64,000 nucleotides of DNA from Arthrobacter subterraneus (GTDB taxonomy: Bacteria > Actinomycetota > Actinomycetes > Actinomycetales > Micrococcaceae): NCBI RefSeq assembly GCF_900099735.1, contig NZ_FNDT01000006.1, positions 1 to 64,000 of the forward strand, written 5' to 3'. The notes below the pieces were generated by a model that was not told the DNA's origin, ran no database searches, and saw nothing but the letters and a program-made list of their open reading frames with translations. Position 1 is the stretch's first letter. Every line of letters begins with the position of its first letter. Shown piece after piece: positions 1 to 7,416 of this stretch. Made by a program: the position numbers and the translations under genes.

Positions 1-38
1 TGATTGGGTCCCGGTTAGCAGTCCAGTGGCTATGCGAT
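1..38. repeat. IS3 element left terminal inverted repeat
   Basis: Imperfect inverted repeat of the segment at 1220-1257. The outermost 12 bases differ at one position (TGATTGGGTCCC against TGGTTGGGTCCC). This is the orfB-proximal end. Confidence 0.85.
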
Positions 39-875
39 AGCTAGTTGATTTTTCTGCGTCCAGATGTCCCAGTACTGTTTCGGCGTCATGCCGTCGAGGG
101 ACCCGTGGGGCCGTTCATGATTGTAGATGTTCTTCCATTCCTCGGCCAAGTACTTCGCTTCGGCCATGGTGTCGATGATTTCCCCAGTGAGTTGTTCCCT
201 TCTGAATTGGGCGTTGAATGACTCGGCGAACCCGTTCTGCCAAGGCGATCCCGGGTCAATGAACGCAGTATCTACCCCGGCAGTGGCGCACCAGTTGACC
301 AGCGCTGCGGCGGTGAATTCCGGTCCGTTATCGGAGCGCACATAGGTTGGGGTGACGCCGGTTTCGGCGATGATGTCCTCCAGCACCGCGACTACATCGG
401 TGGCGGTGAAGGACCTGCGCGGAACGATGGCCAGGGCGGTCCGGGTGTACTCGTCAATGACGTTGAAGAACCGGACATGCCTCCCGCAGGAGGTCACATC
501 GGATTGGAAGTCGAAGCTGATCACGTGCATCGGGTATTCGGCCTTCAGCCGCTTCTGCTCCCCGGCGCCGGGCCCGGTGCGGCGACGCTTACGCGCCTTC
601 GGCTTGCACGTCAGTCCCTCGGCCCGCCAGAGCCGGCGCACCCGCTTAGCGTTGAGCACCACGCCAGCCCACTCCGGCTGGGCCAGCAGATGCCAACGAG
701 CCTTCCGCCACCCCCACGCCGGATGCTTCGCGGCCACCGCCCGCAACGCCGCACGCAGCCGAGCTTCCTCGAAACTAACCACCGGCCGTGCCTTACGCAA
801 AGCGGAACGATTCTGCCCCAGCACCTTGCACGCGAATCTCTCGGACGCCCCGAATTTCTCCACCGCCATGCGCAC
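30..875 (-). CDS. IS3-family transposase OrfB (DDE catalytic domain)
   Basis: This is the catalytic half of the transposase, 281 residues. An N-terminal HTH_21-like region (residues about 30-100) is followed by an rve integrase core. The DDE residues are visible: Asp in SFDFQSDVT (about 122), Asp in VRSDNGPEF (about 181) and Glu in WQNGFAESFNAQF (about 217). The frame is open upstream of this ATG and runs back to the slippery site at 905-911. The working enzyme is therefore probably an OrfAB fusion made by -1 frameshifting, and the ATG at 875 may be unused. All family motifs are intact. Confidence 0.93.
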   Translation of the reverse strand: MRMAVEKFGASERFACKVLGQNRSALRKARPVVSFEEARLRAALRAVAAKHPAWGWRKARWHLLAQPEWAGVVLNAKRVRRLWRAEGLTCKPKARKRRRTGPGAGEQKRLKAEYPMHVISFDFQSDVTSCGRHVRFFNVIDEYTRTALAIVPRRSFTATDVVAVLEDIIAETGVTPTYVRSDNGPEFTAAALVNWCATAGVDTAFIDPGSPWQNGFAESFNAQFRREQLTGEIIDTMAEAKYLAEEWKNIYNHERPHGSLDGMTPKQYWDIWTQKNQLAIA

Positions 876-898
876 TGCACGCCGGCGAGGTTCGGGGC

Positions 899-1177
899 TC
901 AGAATTTTCCCTTAGCCACCTCATTCAGTATGTCGATGGCCAGTTCTTTCTCCGCCAGCAACCGCTTCAGCCGGGCGTTTTCCTTCTCCAAGTCCTTGAC
1001 CGCTTTGGTTTGGGCTGCGTTCTGCTCGGAGCCGTACTGCTGCAGCCACCGGTACCAGGTTGCCTCGGTGACCTGCAGCTCCTTGATGACCTCGATCATC
1101 GGCTTGCCGTCATTGAGCATTTTCTGCCCCTGCCGGACCTTCGCGACGACCTGATCCGGGGTATGCCTACGTGCCAT
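899..1177 (-). CDS. IS3-family transposase OrfA (HTH, leucine zipper)
   Basis: DNA-binding half of the transposase, about 92 residues from the ATG at 1177 (MARRHTPDQVVAKV). The frame stays open to 1204, but that start lacks a good ribosome site. GGAGGA lies upstream of 1177. An HTH_Tnp_1 region (residues 1-50, with VTEATWYRW) is followed by a heptad-like segment (about 58-88, ENARLKRLLAEKEL) expected to oligomerise. The last codons carry the GGGAAAA slippery heptamer, after which the -1 frame continues into OrfB without a stop. Confidence 0.92.
   Translation of the reverse strand: MARRHTPDQVVAKVRQGQKMLNDGKPMIEVIKELQVTEATWYRWLQQYGSEQNAAQTKAVKDLEKENARLKRLLAEKELAIDILNEVAKGKF
905..911 (-). other. 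Programmed -1 ribosomal frameshift site (GGGAAAA)
   Basis: On the minus strand the orfA codons read AAG GGA AAA TTC TGA. GGGAAAA therefore sits in the canonical X XXY YYZ phase, two codons before the orfA stop. Slipping by -1 gives AAA ATT CTG AGC and continues openly into the orfB frame. This is the usual way IS3 elements make OrfAB. The phase and the frame relation were checked by hand. Confidence 0.85.
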
Positions 1178-1219
1178 AATCTGTGAATTTCCTCCTGCAC
1201 CCATTATCGGATGCGAAAC

Positions 1220-1257
1220 TCACACAGTCACCGGACTCCTACCCAGGGACCCAACCA
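1220..1257. repeat. IS3 element right terminal inverted repeat
   Basis: Partner of the repeat at 1-38, at the orfA-proximal end. Transcription of orfA starts just inside it on the minus strand. Downstream sequence from 1258 is flanking chromosome. Confidence 0.85.
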
Positions 1258-1355
1258 GCCTCGCTTTCGCTGGCGATCGCGGGGCCAGCAGGTCACGTAC
1301 ATCGCCTACTGGGACTAGCTTTCTGTGCCCGCTGAGGGATCAGCTTACGATGCCG

Positions 1356-1739
1356 CTAGATACGGTTGCCCTTCAACTTCGCTGATCTGATCAACCACCC
1401 TGTCCCGACTGCAGCAGTGATACACATCGGAAGTGCGGCCATGGTGGTGAAAGCGTAGTTGGGGTAAAAAGTCTGCACTTCGGTGCCGTCGATCATGGAG
1501 AAGGTGCATTCCAGCCCGAGGATCGGAAAGAAGCGGTACTCTCCGCGTGGCAGATGTGGCGAGCCCTCGGGGTTATGGATGGTGCCTTCTGGTAGGTGCT
1601 CGGAATGGCACTCCATAGAAAGGCCGGCATCCCGCACCATCTCTCCTCTGTCGGCCCAGCCGACAGCAATGAACCAAAACACGGAGAACGCGATGGCGGC
1701 AAGAAGAAGCCCTAGCTTGCGTTGTGATTTGAACGCCAT
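1356..1739 (-). CDS. Small membrane protein, unknown function
   Basis: A 127-residue protein that I do not recognise. It has two predicted membrane segments: residues about 10-28 (LGLLLAAIAFSVFWFIAV) and about 98-117 (TTMAALPMCITAAVGTGWLI). Between them is a roughly 70-residue loop with two cysteines (SMECHSEHL and LECTFSM) that could form an extracytoplasmic disulfide. The start at 1739 is the only sensible ATG. It lies next to the IS3 element and is divergent from the gene at 1818. No operon partners are seen. Confidence 0.6.
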   Translation of the reverse strand: MAFKSQRKLGLLLAAIAFSVFWFIAVGWADRGEMVRDAGLSMECHSEHLPEGTIHNPEGSPHLPRGEYRFFPILGLECTFSMIDGTEVQTFYPNYAFTTMAALPMCITAAVGTGWLIRSAKLKGNRI

Positions 1740-1817
1740 ACGTCCCCCATAGCGATGTCTCTTCAGTCACTATCGCATGAAGTGTCCGCCGGAGACTTAG
1801 ACGGATAGGATCCAGAA

Positions 1818-2249
1818 ATGTCGAGCGAGGAACCCTGGTCAAGCTATGACAAGGACAAACTGTCCAAAGGATGGTCCTACCCTCTGAGCAGGGATGAGGT
1901 CTTTGCAGCTCTTGTATCCGCGGGAGCTGTTGTGGGAAGCCTTTCATTTAGCCGGACGGAAGCGAATTTCGAAGGGCGGATGGTCTTACACTCCTGCTGG
2001 CCGTCGGACGCTCGTTCCCAGTACCTGGACGCGCGACCACATGGCCGGAGCCCTCTGTTGATGTGGGTTAGCGCGGTACCCTCGGAGCTGCGTCAGCGTA
2101 TGAGTCAGGAGCTTAGAGAAAACTGGCTTGATCAAGCTGCTGAATGGGCAGCGAAAGCGCCCATGAGAGGCAATGCATGGACGGCCACTGACCATTACTG
2201 GATTCTGCGATATACGGAAGCCGCGGGCCTGATTCTCGAAGAATCCTAG
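1818..2249 (+). CDS. Hypothetical protein, 143 residues
   Basis: Not recognised. A soluble, tryptophan-rich protein (MSSEEPWSSYDKDKL start) with no signal peptide or membrane segment. It has composition and codon use typical of a real actinobacterial gene. It is divergent from the membrane protein at 1356-1739, and a strong hairpin follows 25 bases after its stop, which supports a monocistronic unit. Confidence 0.6.
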   Translation: MSSEEPWSSYDKDKLSKGWSYPLSRDEVFAALVSAGAVVGSLSFSRTEANFEGRMVLHSCWPSDARSQYLDARPHGRSPLLMWVSAVPSELRQRMSQELRENWLDQAAEWAAKAPMRGNAWTATDHYWILRYTEAAGLILEES

Positions 2250-2274
2250 CTGACCTCTCAAGCGATCTGTCTCA

Positions 2275-2314
2275 GTGGATCCCTGACCGCGAAAGGGCAC
2301 GGTCAGGGATCCAC
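2275..2314. terminator. Hairpin terminator between convergent genes
   Basis: A perfect 15-bp inverted repeat (GTGGATCCCTGACCG at 2275-2289 and CGGTCAGGGATCCAC at 2300-2314) with a 10-base loop. It lies between the convergent genes ending at 2249 and 2354. There is no long T tract, so bidirectional termination is inferred from stem strength and position. Confidence 0.6.
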
Positions 2315-2353
2315 TTCCACCAAGCTAGACCTGAACCAACACGGCGCTTGTCA

Positions 2354-2929
2354 TCAGTGTTGAGTTAGCGTCGTTAGTGGAGCAGGAGATGCATGAGCGC
2401 GGCGAAATTGTGCGCTAGTGATGGAGTCTGCATGAATTCCAACCGGCAGCCAGCGAACGTTTCCTCGGTTGGTTGCCTCTTCCAGGGTTAGGCGTGGCAC
2501 CTCGCGATAGAGAACACACAACCCTTTGCGGCTCCGCTTTCGTGAAACTAGGACGTCATAGATCCCTGCGGTACTCGGGCGAGCTGCGATGTAACGGCCG
2601 ATCTCAGGGCCTTGAACTATGACACCAACACGGTGCTCGACCCATGGTTCATCCGGCAGAGCATCTAATTTGGCGAGGCTTTTGGCTTTCCTCCATGGCA
2701 CGCTCAGCCTGCTGGCCCTACTGGATGAGGAGGATTGAAAGTCGAGCGGAAGAACGGTCTGCGACTCGGGGCTACCTACTAAAGCGACAAAACTGATCAG
2801 GGCGTCGTAAGCATCAAGAATCCTGGCAAGGCCGCGTAGGACACGGAAACGACTCTCGACGCGACGGCGGCCGCCATTTCGTCGATGTCGTGAGCGCTTG
2901 TCAGTCACCTTACCCATCGCCACCATCAT
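2354..2929 (-). CDS. Hypothetical basic protein, 191 residues
   Basis: Not recognised. The reading frame stays open upstream, but the first coding-like residues begin at MMVAMGKVTDKRSRHRR. GGAGAAGG lies immediately before the ATG at 2929, so that start was chosen; ATGs at 2926 and 2917 are alternatives. The N-terminus is Arg-rich (about 20 residues). A segment of hydrophobic and acidic residues (ILDAYDALISFVALVG) and a C-terminal half with many basic residues follow. No motif suggests a function. It lies downstream of, and on the same strand as, the MarR gene, about 160 bases away. Confidence 0.5.
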   Translation of the reverse strand: MMVAMGKVTDKRSRHRRNGGRRRVESRFRVLRGLARILDAYDALISFVALVGSPESQTVLPLDFQSSSSSRASRLSVPWRKAKSLAKLDALPDEPWVEHRVGVIVQGPEIGRYIAARPSTAGIYDVLVSRKRSRKGLCVLYREVPRLTLEEATNRGNVRWLPVGIHADSITSAQFRRAHASPAPLTTLTQH

Positions 2930-3090
2930 TCCTTCTCCAGGGACAAGCAAGAAGAGCTTCCCGCAAACACTGCTTGAGAAACCGCCCGGTGAGGGATGGT
3001 GCGTAGACGTCCCCGCATCCGACGCTGTTTCAGACTCCCTAGATCTAACGACTGCAGCTGCTATAGGCAAGCTGACATGTATATGTAGGT

Positions 3091-3588
3091 TCAGTCGCGG
3101 GGCACTGGAGCAGTCCAGCTCCCTTCGCTGCGGATGGCGTGGGTGATGCGGTGTGTGATTTCTCGTAGCTGCCGGGTTTGCGGTTTGGTGAGGCGATCGA
3201 GGACCAGCTCGCGGACCGTTTGCACGTGACCGGGTGTCGCATACTCGATCTTTTGACGGCCGATGTCGGTGAGAATTGCCAGGGTGTATCGGCCGTCGGT
3301 GGGGTCGGGTGTTCGCCGCATCCACCCCTTGGACTCGAGTCGGGTGGCCGCGCGTGACAGGCGCGATAGTGAGCTGTTTGCGTAGCCGGACAGGACGCTC
3401 ATTCGGAGCGTGGAATTGGGTGCGTGGGCTAGCGCGTACAGCACACCGTATTCGAAATGTGTGAGCTGCGCGTCTCGTTGCAGCTGACTATCCAGGGCTG
3501 CCGGTAGCCATTCAAGAACGGTTGCGAGCCCAGCCCAGGTCTCGAGCTCCTCACTCGTGAGAGTTGCCGAAGTGTCGGAGTCTTTCAT
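3091..3588 (-). CDS. MarR-family transcriptional regulator
   Basis: Winged-helix DNA-binding repressor or activator, 165 residues, normal family length. The MarR fold can be followed: dimerisation helix at residues 15-45 (LATVLEWLPAALDSQLQRDAQLTHFEY), recognition helix region with SSLSRLSRAATRLESKGW, wing DPTDGRYTLAILTDIGR, then the C-terminal helices. A ligand cannot be inferred. The only neighbours are the GNAT gene (divergent) and the hypothetical gene at 2354, so it may control one of these. Confidence 0.88.
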   Translation of the reverse strand: MKDSDTSATLTSEELETWAGLATVLEWLPAALDSQLQRDAQLTHFEYGVLYALAHAPNSTLRMSVLSGYANSSLSRLSRAATRLESKGWMRRTPDPTDGRYTLAILTDIGRQKIEYATPGHVQTVRELVLDRLTKPQTRQLREITHRITHAIRSEGSWTAPVPRD

Positions 3589-3777
3589 TCCCCCAGAATA
3601 GCCGACGGCAGGCGGTGATCTGACTTGCTCAGGAAACTCATAGCGCTCTAGGGTTTGCTTGACTAGAAAAGTAACGCCGGCCGGCGAGCGGCATTATGAG
3701 CTCTTACTCACGACGTGACCGACTACTGGAAAGAGCGAGGCCGTGATCTCCGAAACCCGGAGCTGGAGGATCCTGAA

Positions 3778-3806
3778 CAATTGCGCCACAGGATGTGGCG
3801 CAATTG
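3778..3806. repeat. Orphan long palindrome (CCACA-GGA-TGTGG core)
   Basis: Perfect 13-bp arms (CAATTGCGCCACA at 3778-3790 and TGTGGCGCAATTG at 3794-3806) around a GGA centre. The inner 15 bases (GCCACAGGATGTGGC) are identical to those of the palindrome at 23142-23172, upstream of a DUF1016 gene. The flanking arm bases differ but remain fully paired in each copy. It lies in the MarR-GNAT intergenic region with no DUF1016 gene nearby. Confidence 0.75.
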
Positions 3807-3899
3807 TGGCCAAGCAGATTGGTGCCGGGAACGACGCACGGGCGAGGTAAGGACTCGCCAACTCTCGTCTGTATATCGGAAATCCGGCAGTCTAGGGGA

Positions 3900-4373
3900 A
3901 TGGATTTTCCACTTGTTGTGCGTCAGTGCACGGACCAAGATCTGCTCGCACTCACGGAGGAGGAACCGGAAGGTGCCGGTATTGCCCGAACCATGCTGCA
4001 ACGCCAACGCGACGGACGACTGTATTTCGCTGCAGCATGGCAAGGATCAGTACCGCTCGGGACTGTGGTCTTGGACCTGCAAGCGACTTATCCGCCGGAA
4101 ATGAAGAATCTCTTTGTGAAGGCCTCCCGAAGAGGTCAAGGCGTAGGAACCGCCCTCTGTGATTGGCTTGAGGCACAGGCGCGAACCGCTGGCTTTGATC
4201 ACATCTACCTTGGCGTAGGCACCGACAACGACCGAGCCCGCGACCTGTATGTCCGCTTGGGATACCGGCCGATGGGAGAATCAACGTCCATCACCTACGA
4301 CTACATCGACGATGACGGCTCGACCAAGACGGCGACCGAAATATCCGACTACTACACGAAACCGCTGCTCTGA
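3900..4373 (+). CDS. GNAT-family N-acetyltransferase
   Basis: Acetyl-CoA-dependent acetyltransferase, 157 residues from the ATG at 3900 (MDFPLVVRQCTDQDL). AGGGGA precedes this start; the longer open frame to 3795 is not coding-like. The acetyl-CoA-binding motif A is present as LFVKASRRGQGVGTALCDWLE (the R/Q-G-x-G loop), followed by TDNDRARDLYVRLGYRP, the typical motif B. The acceptor substrate is unknown. It is monocistronic and convergent with the acyl-CoA dehydrogenase gene; the 273 bases between them show nothing I recognise. Confidence 0.85.
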   Translation: MDFPLVVRQCTDQDLLALTEEEPEGAGIARTMLQRQRDGRLYFAAAWQGSVPLGTVVLDLQATYPPEMKNLFVKASRRGQGVGTALCDWLEAQARTAGFDHIYLGVGTDNDRARDLYVRLGYRPMGESTSITYDYIDDDGSTKTATEISDYYTKPLL

Positions 4374-4646
4374 AGACTAAACAACCCGCAGCGGCCAGGT
4401 TTGCATGTGTTCGGTGAGGCTCGGCCCGAGCACGCTGAGGGATCCATTTGCGGTTCGTTGAGCGCGGGCTTGCGATCGGGGCAATTTGCTCGGCCGGATC
4501 CGAGTGCCGGCAAGATCGGGTCACCGCGGAATGGACGCTGAAGTGCGCTCAGGAGGGTGTTCAAATCTGTCTTCTTACGCAGTGCTGACTACCCTCCGCC
4601 TTCGATCGACAGTGTCCACGGCAACCGCCTCAAAGGACCCGCTCAT

Positions 4647-5810
4647 CTAGTAGGAGCGAGGCAGCCCGAGAACCTTCGTCGAGATGAAGGCTTTGATGAG
4701 GTTATTGTTGACCGGCGCAACCTGGAACATCCGGGTTTCGCGGAACTTGCGTTCGACGTCATACTCATCCACAAATCCGTACCCTCCGTGAGTGTCGAGG
4801 CAGGCGTTGGCCGCCGCCCAGCTAGCTTCGGACGAGAGGTGCTTAGCCATGTTCGCTTCCGCGCCGCACGGCTGACCTGAGTCGAACAGCCGGGCAGCCT
4901 CGTAGCGCATTAGATCTGCGGCCCTCACGCGCATGTACGCGTCAGCGATCGGGAACTGCACGCCCTGGTTCGCCCCGATCGGGCGCCCGAACACCTCCCG
5001 CTTGTTGGCATACTCAGTGGCTCGGTTGGAGAACCAGTAACCGTCTCCAACGGCCTCTGACGCCAGCAGGATCCGCTCGGCATTCCACCCGTCAATGACA
5101 TACCGGAAACCTTTTCCGACTTCACCGATCACGGCCGAGGCTGGCACACGCAATCCGTGGAAGAAAATCTGGTTTGTAGCGTAGTTGAACATAGTGCGCA
5201 CCTTGACTACTTCCAGCGATTCCGGCTGCTCGGAGCGGACCTGGCGCAGATCCACCAAAAAGAGAGTCAGCCCCGCGGTTTTGTCTTCTCCTTTAGCAGC
5301 GGTGCGGGCCAGGACGAGTGCGAGGTCGGACTGTTCGATCCGGCTGGTCCAGCTCTTGTGCCCCGTGAGGATGAAACCGTCATCGGCAGGGTCGGCACGG
5401 GTCTGGATGCTGGTCGTATCGGAGCCGGCGGCGTCTTCCGTAATCGAAAATGCCTGCAGCCGCAGGGTTCCCGCCGCGATGGCCGGAAGGTAGGCCTGCT
5501 TTTGCTCGACGCTTCCGTGTCGGAGGAGTGCGCCCATGGTGTACATCTGAGCGTGACAGGCCGCCGAATGCCCCCCTGACTTGTTGATTTCTTCCATGAT
5601 CACGCTGGCTTCGGTCAGCCCCAGCCCCAGGCCGCCGTATTCTGTGGGGATCAGCGCGGAGAGCAGGCGTGCCTCGGTCAGCGTGTCAACGAATTCCTGC
5701 GGGTAGCGCCTATTCCGGTCCGTTTCGCGCCAGTACTCGTCCGGGAAACGCGCGCAAAGCTCTCGCGTGCGTTGCCGGAGTTCGTCCAAATCAGCCTGAT
5801 CCAGTGTCAT
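4647..5810 (-). CDS. Acyl-CoA dehydrogenase (island member)
   Basis: FAD-dependent alpha,beta-dehydrogenation of an acyl-CoA, 387 residues from the ATG at 5810 (MTLDQADLDEL; GGGAG upstream). Family motifs are clear: FSITEDAAGSD near residue 121, FILTGHKSW near 146 and THGGYGF near the C-terminus. The medium-chain-type glutamate of the C-terminal YEG motif is absent (RMFQVAPV). Instead a Glu sits in NAER (about residue 245), the catalytic position in isovaleryl-CoA and long-chain enzymes. Transcribed divergently from the MaoC-CitE-CoA-transferase operon. Context suggests a branched dicarboxylyl-CoA such as 2-methylsuccinyl-CoA; that is inference. Confidence 0.88.
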   Translation of the reverse strand: MTLDQADLDELRQRTRELCARFPDEYWRETDRNRRYPQEFVDTLTEARLLSALIPTEYGGLGLGLTEASVIMEEINKSGGHSAACHAQMYTMGALLRHGSVEQKQAYLPAIAAGTLRLQAFSITEDAAGSDTTSIQTRADPADDGFILTGHKSWTSRIEQSDLALVLARTAAKGEDKTAGLTLFLVDLRQVRSEQPESLEVVKVRTMFNYATNQIFFHGLRVPASAVIGEVGKGFRYVIDGWNAERILLASEAVGDGYWFSNRATEYANKREVFGRPIGANQGVQFPIADAYMRVRAADLMRYEAARLFDSGQPCGAEANMAKHLSSEASWAAANACLDTHGGYGFVDEYDVERKFRETRMFQVAPVNNNLIKAFISTKVLGLPRSY

Positions 5811-6013
5811 GGGTGCTCCCTGCATGCTGCGGATGCTGACCCAGTGCCAGCTCCTTGCATAATATATTGACATTCGATGCGAAAACACAACCTCACGATA
5901 ATTGACCAAGATCCCCTGAAAAATATGGCCGTTAGTGGACCAAAGGGCTGGTTTTCCAATATATTGGCTTGGTTAGATCTTATTGCTAGCTACGATTGAG
6001 GGAGAGTTTGTCC
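5811..6013. promoter_or_regulatory. Divergent promoter/operator region of the C5 island
   Basis: An AT-rich gap between the divergent acyl-CoA dehydrogenase and MaoC genes. It holds a perfect 12-bp palindrome CCAATATATTGG (5956-5967) and a second AATATATTG (about 5861-5869), close to the acyl-CoA dehydrogenase start. One or both may bind the GntR protein encoded at 8572. A TTGCATAA element (about 5855) resembles half of the ATGCAT operators at 9359 and 13243. Function is inferred from position only. Confidence 0.45.
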
Positions 6014-6586
6014 GTGGATGCACAGAACGACCCGATGCCAGGACGGAACAGCGATAGCCGGGAGGTGGAAGGCTGGTCAGGCCGTCTCTTCGAGGACTTC
6101 TCCCTCGGGGACGTCTACTATCACCCGTTCGGAAAGACGGTCACCGCGGCTGATAACCAGTGGTTCACCCTGGTGACCCAGAATGTCGCCAAGACCCATG
6201 TGGACAGCAACTTTGCCAAAGGCACCGAATTCAAGTTGCCGCTGGTCAATTCCACCTTTACTCTCGCCCTGGCCACCGGGCAGTCGACGATCGACCTGTC
6301 CATGAACGTTTTCGCGAACATGGGGTGGGACGAGGTGCGCATGCCCCATCCTGTTTATGAGGGCGACACGATCTATTCACGTTCCAAAGTACTGGCGACG
6401 CGGGCCTCTGCTTCGCGCCCGAACCTCGGATTGGTTACGGTCGCGACGGAAGGATACAACCAGGATGGCACCATCGTGATCAGCTACAGGCGGACCTTCA
6501 TGATTTACCGGAAGGGTCATCTGCCAACCGTCACCTCATCCCGCCCGGACGAGTCCTCACTTCCAGCAGTCGGAGACCATGCATGA
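6014..6586 (+). CDS. MaoC-family hydratase, mesaconyl/itaconyl-CoA type
   Basis: Hot-dog-fold enoyl-CoA hydratase, about 190 residues. The GTG at 6014 was chosen because GAGGGAGAG lies 7 bases upstream; a TTG at 5996 is possible. The segment FEDFSLGDVYYHPFGKTVTAADN followed by IDLSMNVFANMGWDEVR matches the pattern I associate with mesaconyl-CoA hydratases (typically GxTVxDISLNAVANLGYAE). The protein is about half the length of the fused methylmalyl-CoA enzymes. Expected reaction: water addition to mesaconyl- or itaconyl-CoA, giving methylmalyl- or citramalyl-CoA. The stop overlaps the lyase start (ATGA), so the two are translationally coupled. Confidence 0.8.
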   Translation: MDAQNDPMPGRNSDSREVEGWSGRLFEDFSLGDVYYHPFGKTVTAADNQWFTLVTQNVAKTHVDSNFAKGTEFKLPLVNSTFTLALATGQSTIDLSMNVFANMGWDEVRMPHPVYEGDTIYSRSKVLATRASASRPNLGLVTVATEGYNQDGTIVISYRRTFMIYRKGHLPTVTSSRPDESSLPAVGDHA

Positions 6587-7416
6587 CCGAGCCTACGGTG
6601 GCTGGCGCAGTGACGGCGTTATTTGTTCCGGGGGACCGTCCGGACAGGTTCGCGAAAGCGGCTTCATCAGGCGCCGATGTCGTCATCATGGACCTGGAGG
6701 ACGCTGTCGCTCCCGAGATGAAGCAAGCAGCCTTGGCTGCTGTGATTGAAGCCCTGTCCGGGCCGGACGGACTGAGGGCACTCGTGCGTGTCAACGCCGT
6801 CGGAACGGCAACCTACGAGGATGAAATCACCGCACTGCTCGCATTGGCGAACCACGCCGGTCATGGGCTTGCGGGAATCGTCATACCGAAAGCCGAAGAT
6901 CCGGTTGCGGTTCAGCACGTCGGCGAAGCACTGCCCCCCGGCCTGGACCTGGTGCCGCTCATCGAATCTGCCGCCGGATTGGTTCGCGCGTTCGAGCTTG
7001 CAGCAGTGCCGGCTGTGACGCGGCTGGCGTTCGGTGCGATCGACTTTGTTCTGGATATTGACGCCGAGGCAATCGATGGCGTGCTTGACTATGTGCGCGC
7101 TCAGCTTGTCATTGCGTCCCGCGCAGCTGGCGTTGCCGCCCCGCTCGACTCGCCATCTGTGGATATTCGGGATCTGGAAAGGGTACGCGCCGCAGCCCGC
7201 GCTGCGCGTTCGTTCGGTTTTGGGGGCAAGCTATGCATTCACCCTGCCCAGCTCGGCGAGGTAGCCGCAGCCTTCGCCCCGACGGCGGAAGACATAGCCT
7301 GGGCGCAGCGCGTGATCGGGGCTTCAGGAGGAGCGGTCCAGCTGGACGGGCAGATGATAGACAGACCCGTCACAGACAGAGCGAACCGGATCCTGGTGAG
7401 GGCAGGCCTGCGGTGA
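6583..7416 (+). CDS. HpcH/HpaI (CitE-like) lyase, citramalyl/malyl-CoA type
   Basis: Mg-dependent TIM-barrel lyase for beta-hydroxyacyl-CoA thioesters, 277 residues, usual CitE-like length. Visible motifs: LFVPGDRPDRF (residues 13-23), MDLEDAVAPE with the metal Asp/Glu (about 36-45), RVNAVGT, IPKAEDP, IESAAGL with the second metal Glu (about 128), FGAIDFVLD and KLCIHPAQ. Substrates known in this family include citramalyl-CoA, methylmalyl-CoA and malyl-CoA. Directly downstream of a mesaconyl/itaconyl-CoA hydratase, the expected products are acetyl-CoA plus pyruvate, or propionyl-CoA plus glyoxylate. Overlaps both neighbours by 4 bases. Confidence 0.85.
   Translation: MTEPTVAGAVTALFVPGDRPDRFAKAASSGADVVIMDLEDAVAPEMKQAALAAVIEALSGPDGLRALVRVNAVGTATYEDEITALLALANHAGHGLAGIVIPKAEDPVAVQHVGEALPPGLDLVPLIESAAGLVRAFELAAVPAVTRLAFGAIDFVLDIDAEAIDGVLDYVRAQLVIASRAAGVAAPLDSPSVDIRDLERVRAAARAARSFGFGGKLCIHPAQLGEVAAAFAPTAEDIAWAQRVIGASGGAVQLDGQMIDRPVTDRANRILVRAGLR

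Larger units (their letters stand above)
1..1257 (-). mobile_element. IS3-family insertion sequence, complete
   Basis: Both ends are visible. The left end starts TGATTGGGTCCC and the reverse complement of the right end starts TGGTTGGGTCCC. The similarity continues for about 38 bases (GGAGTCCGGTGACTGTG on the right against GCAGTCCAGTGGCTATG on the left). Inside are two overlapping-frame genes, orfA and orfB, on the minus strand, joined by a GGGAAAA slippery heptamer. The window begins exactly at the element's end, so the left flank and any target-site duplication cannot be seen. The element appears intact and potentially active. Confidence 0.93.

Noticed and set aside
4374-4646. Gap between GNAT and acyl-CoA dehydrogenase inspected for a transposase remnant
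   Set aside because: Short open stretches exist on both strands, but none matches a transposase or other family I recognise.
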